A DNA stretch of 64,000 nucleotides, taken from Euonymus europaeus (taxonomy: Eukaryota; Streptophyta; Magnoliopsida; Celastrales; Celastraceae). Where the stretch lies: NCBI GenBank assembly GCA_963580455.1, contig OY756970.1, forward strand, positions 19,530,001 to 19,594,000. Reading direction: 5' to 3'. Positions 44,213 through 55,300 of the stretch are shown piece after piece (within the stretch, counting starts at the first letter, position 1; every line of letters starts with the position of its first letter). Position numbers and translations under genes: made by a program. The notes under the pieces were generated by a model. That model saw only the letters and a program-made list of their open reading frames with translations. It searched no databases and had not been told where the DNA came from.

Positions 44213-45076
44213 GAACGCATCTGCGGATATAAAGCCTGCGGACCAGCCTGTCTTACATGGGAAGTTGACTGAAGCAAAAAATGAAAATGATTAGTAGTAT
44301 TGCCTGCTTTGGATGTATAATGTATTTGATAGAAAATCCAAAAAGTGAGAATATTTTTGCCAAATCATAAACTATTACTCTAGAAGTGAGTGGCAGAAGA
44401 GAGATGATAAAGCAAGCTGGAGAGAGCATAAAAAGTTCCTTGAATTCTACGAATGAACATTCTGGGAATGGAGGGATGGACCTTCAATTCAAGCTTGCTT
44501 TGTATGACTTATTGAAATTTTTACTGGCGGATCTTGGGGAATGGCTGTGTTGTTAAACTTACGATTCGCAAAGACAATTTTCTTACTTTGTTTTTCCCAT
44601 CTTGGCCCCATTCCACGACGGATTGTGGGTAGGTCTAGTGTTAAAAAATATCGTATGTGCCCCATTTCTTATCGTACTTCTGTGTTTTCTTCACTTGAAT
44701 GATAATTGTAAATTCTGTAGAATTCTAGAGTTCCTTCACCAGTCATCCCTGTAGAAATGGCTTTTGTAAGGTGAAATCGATTATCAACTTTTTTAGTGAT
44801 TTCTTTGTCTTACCGAATGTGTCCTCCATTGTGTAAACCATCACACTATATATATGTTCAAAGATTATCACACAATAGATGTTGAGTTTTGGACATGACC
44901 ACACCGTTCATGCCGACGATGACATGTTTTACTTTTTGATTCAATTTCAATCACAGTTAAAATAGAATCTGCACCACATGATCCCTTTGACTAGTCAGAT
45001 CAACGGCTAGTATTCAACCAGTTGCAACTCAGTTTCGATGCTACGAGACCACCAAATCAAATTGCCCTATTTCTGC
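44213..45076. other. CDC5 3' region and upstream DNA
   Basis: Probably the CDC5 3' UTR (to about 44780) and the promoter of the next gene. No further gene seen. Confidence 0.5.
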
Positions 45077-45083
45077 TATAAAA
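45077..45083 (+). promoter_or_regulatory. TATA box for the small membrane protein at 45144
   Basis: TATAAAA lies 61 bp before the ATG, which predicts a leader of about 30 nt and favours ATG 45144 over a longer frame opening with GTG at 45123. Confidence 0.6.
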
Positions 45084-45143
45084 CCCTGTACCCTTCAATT
45101 CTCATTGACCTTTTTTTAGTGTGTGAAAAGAAGAAAAACCTCC

Positions 45144-45530
45144 ATGGCCTATCATCAAAGAGAGAGCTCCATCTTTGATTTGTTTTCTTTAAATCCACTA
45201 CCATATCCAGTTCTATTTATCCTGGCAGTGATATCAATATTTCTTGGGACGTCGTGGTATTTCTCTTATGAAGAAGCTGTTGAGGCTGCAGAGGAACAAC
45301 TGGGTTGGGCACTATTGGCTGTACCAGTTGTGTTAATCTTTCTAGTTCGCTGGTTGTCATCTATGGATAATACTGACATGCTCTTCGGCTGGTCACCTTG
45401 GGACAAACGCCGCGGGGCTTACCGCGGCCCGTCGGAGGGGAGCTCGCCGTGGGGTGTTGCTGCCTTGATTGTGTTGCTTTTGATTTTGCTGCAGTATCAA
45501 TCTGTCTTTCTTGATAGCTGGTTTGGTTGA
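45144..45530 (+). CDS. Small plant membrane protein, function unknown
   Basis: An intronless 128-residue protein. Three hydrophobic segments are visible at about 21-40, 55-71 and 104-123, with a basic Gly/Pro-rich loop (WDKRRGAYRGPSEG) before the last one. It ends with the motif PWGVAALIVLLLILLQYQSV and then SWFG. The minus-strand gene at 48429-48034 ends with the same pattern (GPWGIAILVVIVLLLLSYQS, KWFGP), so the two are paralogues. I recognise this as a plant-specific unnamed membrane protein type but know no function. No signal peptide cleavage motif stands out, so the first segment may be an anchor. The TATAAAA 61 bp upstream supports expression. The pair is convergent, separated by about 2.5 kb. 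Confidence 0.75.
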   Translation: MAYHQRESSIFDLFSLNPLPYPVLFILAVISIFLGTSWYFSYEEAVEAAEEQLGWALLAVPVVLIFLVRWLSSMDNTDMLFGWSPWDKRRGAYRGPSEGSSPWGVAALIVLLLILLQYQSVFLDSWFG

Positions 45531-46738
45531 TGTTTTAGTAATTACGTCTTGTTGGTTTGTTAATTACTGTAGTGATCGATGTTTGTGTTCGATGGAAGCT
45601 GGTTTAGGTTTTTATGTATGCAGTTTGAAGTTTTGAACAAGTGAGAGTTCAATCCTCATGGTCATGTTTTCAATTTACAGTAGGTAAGTAATTGTGTAGC
45701 TATCAAACTCGTACTTGTTTGAATTAATTTCCAATTTACAATCCAACAAGCTATCGATCACTTGGATTAAAAGATAAGTCATGAAGAAACCCAGTTTGTC
45801 AAAAAAATCTCTCTGCTTAGGTAATGAATGAGACGTGTAAAGCATTAATGGCCAAGAAAAAATAAAATACTGTGGAGTTTTGGAGCTCTAGTGGCTAAGT
45901 ATTAGTGTCCTTCCAAAAGTATGATGTGACCTTTTTTTTTGGGCACTTTCTTAGGGGATTTTAAATATATTAGGTAGAATGGTTAAAGCATATGATACAA
46001 ATTTCTTTGTTTCTTTTTTTCACTAGAAGTCATGTACAAAGTGTAATTGGTGAACAACTTTTGAAGCATATATATGATACAAATTTCTTTGCTTCTTTTT
46101 TTCAGTAGAAGTCATGTACAAAGTGTAATTGGTGAACAATTTTTGAATGGTAGCCTAATTGGTGAATTTTTTAGGATGGAATTGTATGGACTCGAGAGGT
46201 TTTGATATAAATTCTCACCGAATACAATACATTTGTGATCATCGTGCTTAGTTTTTTTAATTTACTATATTGTCAAGTGAAAAATTATGTGCGCACAAAC
46301 TTGCTTGCCCAAATTTAGGTTAATGTCTGAAAGTTTATCCTAAAAAAGTAATTATCAAACTGATTTCTTCATTTTTCCCTAAAATAATTTATTTAGAGGG
46401 ACTTTCATTAATCTTTGCAATCACACGTTTGATTTTAGTCTAATTTATCATGTCGTTATATGAGAAATTTATGTGTGTGCGGATTTGACGGTCTGAGTTT
46501 AAATCTTTATTGAATGTCAAAATGATAAGCTTGTGCGTTGTTATTCATGTTTTTTTTCATAAAAAAACTCACTTTTCTTGTGATATATAAATACATATAT
46601 TAGGACATTGAGCAAATTAGAGTAGTTGGACAAGTCTGAATTTTTGACCTATACATTTGTTTTCCAATTTGAAATATGAAGCTATTCATCAAAAGATGAA
46701 CCCAAACAAGTGTGTCCGTAAATGCATATAAGTAAATA
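45531..46738. other. Spacer with a short tandem duplication
   Basis: No gene seen. ACAAATTTCTTTG(T/C)TTCTTTTTTTCA followed by GTAGAAGTCATGTACAAAG occurs twice (about 45997-46060 and 46078-46142), roughly 80 bp apart. Confidence 0.5.
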
Positions 46739-47000
46739 CTCCCTCCGTCTCATTTTAATTGTACTTTATTCTTTTTTGGGATGTCCCAAAATGCATGCTC
46801 ATTTCAATTAATGAAAGCTATTTTTTCTCATTTTTTCCTTATTTACCCTTAACTTTAAAAGCTCAACCTGCACATTAATTATAGTGTCAAAGTATTCATC
46901 ATTATAAATAGGGGTATAAACGTCAAATTGAAAGAGAATTAAATATTTTCTTAAACTGTGTGAAAAAATGAAGGGAACAACTAAAATGGGACGGATGGAG
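46739..47000. mobile_element. Stowaway MITE (Tc1/mariner type), 262 bp
   Basis: Begins CTCCCTCCGTCTCATTTTAA and ends TAAAATGGGACGGATGGAG, the well-known Stowaway terminal repeat, with TA target dinucleotides directly outside (46737-46738 and 47001-47002). No coding capacity. Confidence 0.92.
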
Positions 47001-48033
47001 TATCAAATTATTAAGGGTTAATTAGGATCCCAATAAAACCTGATTTTAAACTTTCTCAAAACCTAAATGCTAGAGCTAAGTGATTCTTTAATCATTTTTG
47101 GTGGGCCACGATGTCAAATTTTATGTGACCGACCTTGTCTAATTGCAGCAAAAAAGGAATTTTTTTTAATATACACAAAAGGAAAATGTTATCTTCTTCA
47201 TATTTATTATCGGTCAGTCAATTGTTCAAACCTACCAAGGCCACGCGGTCCAGTGTCCACAAAGCCGTGGCCCATTAACTAATGGTGCTTTGTGGCTTGT
47301 GGGGTCCGAACCCTAAAAGCCCACCAATATGATTCTGCCAACTCTTAATACTCGTAACAACTTTAAATCATGTCTCTCTTAAAGGCTTAAAGCAATTGAT
47401 TGACAATGCTTTTTTTTTTTTTTTTTGGGTAATTGACAATACACCAATACACTAGACACTGTAAATGCACTAATTGGTATATTATGTTAGGAAATAAAAA
47501 ACTTAATGAATATGTTACAAGTTCAAGTTTTTATTTTTATTTTTATTTTTAACTTCCGTATTTTAAAATCGTAAGTTTTGAAAGGTCCTGGAAGGACTTA
47601 GAAGCTCTATAATGGGTTGAGATTGAACTTGAAAAAGCCGACAGAAAATCCTTCGGTATTTCGCAACATATTACTTGGTTATGGTTAGAAAATCATGCTA
47701 CTTTGGAGTTGTTTTGTTTTAATCAATTGTTTAATCCACTCTAAATACCAAGGTCGAGGTTTATTGTTGTTGTTTTAGACTTGGGCTGCTATTGCTGGGC
47801 CGCATAACACTGCTCGGCCCATGAATTCATGTTGTTTTTGTAAAAAAATAAAAAATAACATTTTGCCACTTGGAAGGCATTAAAAGTATTTTAATTTCTG
47901 TTTCTCAAAAATGACCAAATTACACAGCTGATCAACAGGTACTTCAAACATCAACACAAGTAGACAGCCCACATAGATTTTATTTTATTATATTTTCATT
48001 TTCTTTTAGAGAAAATTAAATTCCACGACATAA
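47001..48033. other. Spacer without recognised genes
   Basis: AT-rich spacer containing an A/T homopolymer near 47409-47426. The open frame 47067-47282 has no family features. The right part is the 3' region of the 48034 gene. Confidence 0.5.
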
Positions 48034-48429
48034 TTAATCTGATATCCAGGGGGGACCAAACCACTTGGAATGAAAAGAAGACTGATAAGAAAGCAAAAGC
48101 AGAACAATTACAACCAATATGGCAATACCCCAAGGACCACCTCCACCCAGATTTTGGTTCTGCCAATAGGAGAACCTCCAATTGGCAGAATACGAAGCCA
48201 TGAAAATTATCAATAGAATTGGCAGCAGGAAGATGAGGAGCTGGAAGTTGTTGGCTGAGTGGTGTAACTGTGCCTTGTATTCTGTGTACTGAGAGAGCCA
48301 CAACAGGACAATCACGATCCCAAAAATGGTTAGCAATGGTAGTGGTGGTGTGGAAATGGAGGACAAGGTCTGGCCTGTCCAGCCTTGTTTCCACTCAGGA
48401 CCTCTTCTTCTTGTGTAGAACCACTCCAT
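48034..48429 (-). CDS. Small plant membrane protein, paralogue of 45144-45530
   Basis: Intronless. ATG 48429 gives 131 residues starting MEWFYTRRRGPEWKQGW. An in-frame ATG at 48573 would add 48 mostly polar residues, but the paralogue has a short N-terminus, so the shorter start is preferred. Hydrophobic segments occur at about 29-46 (PLPLLTIFGIVIVLLWL), 60-76 (FQLLIFLLPILLIIFMA) and 97-113 (PWGIAILVVIVLLLLSY). The order of segments and the final PWG...YQS...KWFG motif match the 45144 gene. Function unknown. No key domain is missing relative to its partner, but the sequences have diverged strongly outside the C-terminus. Confidence 0.72.
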   Translation of the reverse strand: MEWFYTRRRGPEWKQGWTGQTLSSISTPPLPLLTIFGIVIVLLWLSQYTEYKAQLHHSANNFQLLIFLLPILLIIFMASYSANWRFSYWQNQNLGGGGPWGIAILVVIVLLLLSYQSSFHSKWFGPPWISD

Positions 48430-48656
48430 TAGTTTCTCCTCTCTTTTCACTTCGAGAATGGATAAGGAGGCTTTTGTTTTGGATTCAATATGTAGGTTGG
48501 TTTTGGCACATATGCTTTGAGTGTAGCCTAGACTTAGACCAGCTTTTTCACTTTTTTTTAATCTTTGGTTCATGTACACTCAAGGATTGATCTTCTCAAG
48601 ATTATGCTTTAAAATGAGATCTGTAAACATTAAGCTTACATATTTTTACTAAATAA

Positions 48657-49346
48657 TGTTGGGAGTCTGCGTCCGCAGTCCCATTTCGTGGACTTCTGAG
48701 CCCCCGACTCATTTATAAGGGCAAGCCCTTTCTAATATTGTAGTCAAGTTTTGGGACAAAGTTACAGCTGATCCATGACTTTTGTGCGTGAGTGACGGTT
48801 GGGCTTGGTTGCGGGGTGGGTTCTTCGGATGCTTCGATATCATGTAAAACTATCACTCACGCACAGAAGTCGTGGACTGCAGGCGCAGACTCCCAACACC
48901 CTCCCGCACGTGTGAGGTGGACAGACCGACACCTCAAAACATGGAGTAGGATGCGCCCCACACCCTTCGCAACCTGGGCTTCGATACCACATGTTATAAT
49001 TTTCACACCATGTTATAATTTTCACACCCCCACATACTAACAATATTGTCTATTTTATATTGTTCGGTTCACTGGATACAACGGTTGGGCTTGGTTGCGG
49101 GGTGGGTTCTTCGGGTGCTTCGATATCATGTAAAATCGTCACTCACGCACAGAAGTCGTGGACTGCAGGCGCAGACTCCCAACACCCTCCCGCACGTGTG
49201 AGGTGGACAGACCGACCCCTCAAAACATGGAGTAGGATGCACCCTACACCCTTCGCAACCTGGGCTTCGATACCACATGTTATAATTTTCACACCCCCAC
49301 GTACTAACAATATTGTCTGTTTTATATTGTCCGGTTCACTGGATAC
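48657..49346. repeat. Tandem 285-bp duplication with TG..CA inverted ends (TRIM- or MITE-like)
   Basis: The block from CGGTTGGGCTTGGTTGCGGG (48796) to ACTGGATACA (about 49080) is repeated from 49082 to about 49346. Copy 1 has an extra internal 20-bp duplication (ATGTTATAATTTTCACACC twice). TGTTGGGAGTCTGCG at 48657 is inverted at 48884-48898 and again in copy 2. On the minus strand TGGTATCGAAGCCC resembles a plant tRNA-Met primer site (TGGTATCAGAGCC), and GTGCGGGAGGG directly before TGTTGGG resembles a polypurine tract. These hint at a miniature LTR element, but the ends are not clean. The long frames here are artefacts. Confidence 0.6.
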
Positions 49347-50443
49347 ATCGGGCCCATATGTGGGTTGTTCGGTTCACATGGATACAACGGATTCGCACGG
49401 CTTTGTTCCCCAAGTGTAGCAAGTGGGCTAGACCCAACTTATTACACAAGGGAAAAACTTTATTAGTGTCAGGGGTGGGCTTTAACCCTAAAGGGAATTT
49501 TGTATCCCACGTGATACTTTATAAATAATGAGATTACTCACTATAGATGAACATATGGGCGGCCTAATGGTACACTTATTAAAAAAAAAATCTCTTAACA
49601 AATGGATACACACACTAATACATTCACAAACCCTAATGACAAATCTCATTTGGGGAGTCCACAAGTTAGGTGACAAAATAATGCGAATAAAGAATGAAAG
49701 TTCAGTATATCTCACTAAAACAGTTACTCAACTATAAATGGAAAGTAAAAGCGAATTATATAAAAAGAAATTCAACTTTTACAAGGAAATTCAATATGAA
49801 AAAAAAATCTCGAGTCTATTTAGCGACTAACCTTCAAAATAATCAACTAATTGAACTATAATATCTTGACCTAAAGACATAAATGTTTTGGTAAAACATC
49901 GACTCGCCAACTTTGAGTTTGCTTTTAGTGCCTCCAAAAATCTTCATCACCAAGGTATTGATAACATTTCCTCCAAGAGCAATCACGATCTCCTCCAATA
50001 AATCTTCAAGTATAATGAGTAAACTCACACTCTCACAATAAACAATTTCTCTTGAACCTCACACAACTCAATAGCTCAACTAAGCTTATTACAAAAGAGA
50101 ACAAAAAGTGAAGCAACATTAACGTATGAAATTTTTGCAATATATATGCTTTGATGCTTGCCGCGTGTTTTTATAGACTTTCAATAACTGAAATAAGAAT
50201 TATATCTTATCATGAACCACCCGTAGAGATAAAATATGCAAGAGATGATCGGTCCATCATGATAAGAGATAAGGAGTAATTATGATAAGAGATATGCTAT
50301 CAAAGTCTATCACTAGGAGTTTTATCAAAGTCTTGCTCAATCACACACGCTACAATTATTCATAATGTGTCCTATTAAAACTCAAAACATATGTTGCACA
50401 AACCCACCGTCTTTGTGACGTGGACCTCTGATAGATCTGAGGT
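49347..50443. other. Spacer, probably degenerate repeat sequence
   Basis: No coding region recognised. Frames such as 49488-49715 and 49843-50028 have no family features. Confidence 0.4.
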
Positions 50444-50456
50444 AAGTTATCTCATA

Positions 50457-50618
50457 CAAAAATGGATCGGATAATCTTGTTTTAAGCAAGGCTGGCTGCC
50501 CTTGAGTCTTTTCATTGCTTTCTCCTCTCCCTCATGTACTCTCTTTGCATGGCCATCCATATTGATGCCCATTTGTCTTCTCCCCTTCTTCTTAATATAT
50601 GTCTCTGTTTATCAAAAA
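50457..50618 (+). mobile_element. 5'-truncated LINE fragment with target duplication
   Basis: AAGTTATCTCATA occurs at 50444-50456 and 50619-50631. The intervening 162 bp end with ATATGTCTCTGTTTATC and an A-run, like plant L1 3' UTR ends. Too short to code. Confidence 0.75.
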
Positions 50619-51186
50619 AAGTTATCTCATAATTACTTCAACTGGACAATTTTCAACTATCACACAATTGTCATTATATTTAAGATTAAAACCCAACAAA
50701 GAACAAATTAGGATACAGGATCGTGCTGTTGATTTTAATTGTGTTACCGACTATATATAGTCTAATTAAATTTTTATTCAAACGACGACGACGACGATGA
50801 TCACAAAGTGTTAATCTGTGTTTTAAACGTATCAATACGAATAGTATTAGGGCCAATATCATTGATCTTTGCAAAAAAAAATAAGAAATCAATCGTGCAA
50901 TATATTATATAGCCTAAGATTCAAAGTTTCTATAGCTTTGGAATTATGGACTAATTCACTTGCTCACAACAATTGTGCTACTGCACATTACTTAAATGAT
51001 TGGAAAATGTAAAGATTATAATTTATTGTACAACTATTGATTATCAGTTATCTACATGAGTAGAAAATATTGTTGGCGTGATATAAAAATCTCAAATAAC
51101 TCAATTGATCAGTTGAATCTTGTATAATTTTGAATCTTCTTTAAAAAGATAAAATAATGCTTGAAAGTTCAAAATATAATTCATTG

Positions 51187-52189
51187 GTTAATATAATTTT
51201 TAGTCATCGAAAGATAGCTCATGTTTTATTTTGGTCACTGAAAGATAAAACGTTTCAACTTGGTAACTTAACTTTTTATTTTATTCCAGTCAAATCACTC
51301 GGTCAGGATTTCTCAAATCCAAGCAGCCAAAAAGGTGAAGTGACAGTTTGACTTGTTTCGATTGGTCCACGTGGAAAATGATCGCCACGTGGTTAATAAT
51401 ACTTTTAGTCACTGGAAGATAGCTCATGTGTCATTTTGGTCACCGAAAGATAAAACTTTTCAACTTGATCACTTAACTTTTTATTTTGTTACAGTCAAGC
51501 CAGGATTTCTCTAATCCGAGCAGCGAAAAGGTTGACGTGACAGTTTGACTTTCTTTCGATTGGTCCACGAGGAAAATGATCACCGCGTGAAAATATTTTG
51601 CAATTTTTTAAATTCAGAGCAATCGTGAGAAGTGAAGGTTCACTTACGAGAACAATATGAATTAGTTGAATTTCTACTGCTTAGATTGTTATGCAATTGG
51701 AACGAAACGCCAATGGAGGCGAATTGATTCGAAGCAGGAGGCTTAAGGTATGAAATGATGTTCTAGGGTTTGTCTCTGAAACCTAATTTCTGTTTCTTAG
51801 TTTGACTGCAAGATTGATCATGCCACTGAATGATGATTTCGCTTAGAGGCCGTACGAGAGCATTTTGGCAATGACAGTTGGTGGCCAATTTGACCGAGTG
51901 GCTTTATTAGAATAAAATGAAAAGCTAAGTGACTAAATCGAAACGTTTTATCTTTTGGTGACCAAAATGAAACATGAACAATCTTTCGGTGACTAAAAGT
52001 AGTATTAACCCATGCAAAACAAGTCAAATTATCACGTCACCATTTTTGCTGCTCGGATTTGAGAAATCCTGACTGGGTGGCTTGACTGAAATAAAATGAA
52101 AAATTAAGTTATCAAGTTGAAACGTTTTATCTTTCGGTCACCAAAATAAAACATGACCTATCTTTCGGTTACTAAAAGTTATATTAACT
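51187..52189. mobile_element. 1-kb foldback element, each arm with two subrepeats
   Basis: The left arm holds two direct copies (period 205 bp, starting 51186 and 51391) of a unit beginning GTTAATA...TTTTAGTCA and containing GAAAGATAAAACG, TTCAACTTG and GTCAGGATTTCTC. The right arm (about 51880-52189) holds two inverted copies and ends GTTATATTAAC. About 290 bp of unique DNA lies between. It ends 205 bp before the XCT start codon. No transposase and no clear target duplication were found. Confidence 0.8.
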
Positions 52190-52394
52190 CTATGTCACAT
52201 TATGCCCTCAATTAAGACACCAGCGTAACATATCAAAAGCGACACCGTATCACCCTACACACTCTTTTTTTTGAAGGCAAGAGTAAAACACCCTACACAC
52301 TTGTTCTCGACCCTCGTCGACTCGTGTCTCGTGGTGTGGTTAACTGTTGCGCTAACTAGCCCTTTCGAGTTTCGAGGGCAGAAACAGAGGAACG

Positions 52395-55300
52395 ATGTCG
52401 GGCATGGGAGACGGATACGTGGGCACTGCCCAAGATGCCGTTAGGATCCGGCGGCTCCAGAAGTATAGAGAGGCGGAGTGTCGGAAAATTCAAGAGCTCA
52501 AAACTAAGTCAGCTTCCAGCAATGGACAGCCGGGACTTCTGCAATTCGGTTCCGGCACCTCCGAGGTAGACGCCCGACATCGCAGCTGGAACCCTAGATT
52601 ATTTGCTTTTTCTTTTTAATTTAAATTTAGGGTTAATGTTTAGAATTTTGATTATAGAATTTTGCTTTCTTTTACTTGATTTATTTTCTTAGCATGAAGC
52701 TTAGTCTTTTATTTTTTAATTTGTTTTTTCAGATTCTTGAGACAGCGTTTAAGAAGGAAACTGTTGGTTTGGTGACGAGAGACGAGTATGTCGAGAAGGT
52801 AGAGCATTCAACTTTTTTTATACATCAGTATATTATTTGATTATGATGTATAAATTGTGTAATTGTAATCAAGGGACAATTAATCTTTCGTTTTAATTTA
52901 TCTTTTGGTGCTTCACTGTTTGTAATTTAGAGGGTTACAATCCGAAACAAAATTGAAGGGGAGGAGAAGGAGAAGCTTCAAAAGCTACAGCAAGAGTGAG
53001 TGAAGGCCATGACTTGAGTAGATTTTGCAAATATGTTAGCGTTTTTGTTTTGCTCAGTTTGTATTTTTTCCGTTGAGATATTTTCTGTCATGTTAGGGAG
53101 GAAGAGCTTCAAATGCAAAAGCGGAAAAAGAAGAAAATTAAGGGAAATCGGCTATCGTTTGTAGATGATATTGAGGACGGGGAGAACAGTAAGACACTCT
53201 TATTTTTGAGAACTACATTGGAGCCACCCTGCAAGTTCAATTCTTATTTTGCTTTGTGCTGCGAGGTTTTCTATGTTAAGATTTGTGGACTGTACATATC
53301 CTTATAAATTCTATGTCTTACCCAGATTATCCCACCTCTAGTCCATTTTAATCATATATTGTTTATTTCCTAAGTCAAAGTTTTGCCATGCTAATTTTAT
53401 TTACTTGTTCTTAGTTATGTTGTTTAACTATAATGAATGAGAATCTGGATGAGGCTTATTCTCTGATAAAATGAAAATTTCAACTATTGGGTGTAATGCC
53501 TCATATCTCCGGAGGTGTGTTTACAAACCACGTGGTTGATGGCCCGCCGCCTCCTCATAAGAAGTTTGCTTCAAATGAGGTTCACATTCTACTATTCTAG
53601 GTTTTGAGTATTGCCGATTTTGACAGGATTCTGTAGTTCTAACGATATGGTGCTTACCTTATGACTTTATGGTCCAAATCATAGGATCATGAAGCATGCA
53701 AGTTTCATGTTCTCTTGCTGTGGGCATTTCAGTTCTCCACTTCTCCTATCATGTGTTGCCATCAAAAGTCCTGGTCTTGACTCCAATCCTATGCTATTGT
53801 TCACGTGTTCTGCTTGTGGCATAGGAATGTCTTATGGAGGATGATAAAGATAAGAATTGGACTCTGATATTAAAAGATTTTGTTGAACAGCACTTCAGGG
53901 TGCTAAACCTGCTATTACTAAATGATGTTTGATAGATTAGGGCTTTCTAAAAGGGAACAAATCTGGAAATTGACAATTGCTCAAAATCCAAAAACGAAGT
54001 GTCCTGGGAAGACTCCTGCTTGAGAGTTGAGATTCCTTGCCTTGAAAAGCTCTTCTATTCGTTGCCATTTGCACTTTCCACAAGATGGCTTAAGGAAACA
54101 TAGCAACTGTACTTCTCAGCAGTTAAAGAGTTTTTTCCGCATTAAAGGAAGCTACCGTAACCCATGCTTATCGTATATAAAATGGATCCCATGTCATTAT
54201 CCTAATTGTTTATTATCAAAATTGAACTCCTTTCATACTAGTGCATGAGTGTATTTGTTGTGAATTTTGATTATATATACTTGCGTGGCTGAAAGTTTTT
54301 TGATGTGGCTTTATCAACCTTCTTTTAGTTATTGTGGATTAACAACTCAATGTGTCAATATGAATCCATTAAATATCTACATCTCTCAAGTTTTTTTTGT
54401 TTTTTTTTATGCTTTCTGAAGAAAATGCAGAGCCAGAGAATTTTTTGCCCATAAAATTAAGCAAAGATCCCACAGTTGAGACAAGCTTTCTTCCTGATAG
54501 GTGTGATGTCTCCCTATCTTCTTACTTACCCTTAAGTGTGTGTATGTGTGGTCTTGGGGCCTAACACTTTTTCTTAGGGGTTCTGAGGATGATCTTACAG
54601 TGAGCGGGAGGCAGAGGAGCAATCTGAGCGTGAAAGGTTGCAGAAACAGTGGCTTTGTGAGCAAGAGAAAATTCGAAGTAACTTCCCCCTCTATGCGTAG
54701 CAAGTTTATAGAGCTCATGTAAATTGTCACGCCCTAATTTCATACTCCTTTGTTTCAGATGAGCCCCTTGAGATTATGTACAGCTATTGGGATGGAACAG
54801 GCCATAGACGTGTGCTCCAAGTGAGAAAGCCTACCCTGTATTTTGGTTAATTCACCGTATTATTATTATTTTCTTCTTCTTTTTCGTATATTCTCTTGAT
54901 CTTGGTTATTTTTGGCTTTGCATGCTCTATCATTCAGGTGCGCAAGGGTGATAGCATAGGGGAGTTTCTTCGGGCTGTTCAGCAGCAACTTGTGCCTGAA
55001 TTTCGAGAAATTCGAACAACGTCAGTGGAGAATTTACTATATGTGAAAGAAGATCTCATCATCCCTCACGTGAGATGATATTGAAAATCAGTGTTTTTTG
55101 GATATTTTCTGTCAGATATGCTTGCTAACTAATATATGCTTTTGTCCAACCTCAGCAACACAGTTTCTATGATCTAATTGTCAATAAGGCTAGGGGCAAA
55201 AGTGGACCGGTAATAATTGATTGCTTATTAATTGGTCTATTTGAGCATTTTGCGAACATAATCAATTGATATAAGTCTGTATAATCTTGGTGTGGTGTCT

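Noticed and set aside
48034..48573. Longer start for the minus-strand membrane protein
   Set aside because: The extra 48 residues have no counterpart in the paralogue at 45144; the shorter ATG is favoured, though not proven.
48792..49419. Two similar frames starting MTVGLGCG and MFGSLDTT
   Set aside because: They are similar only because the underlying 285-bp repeat is duplicated; no coding evidence.
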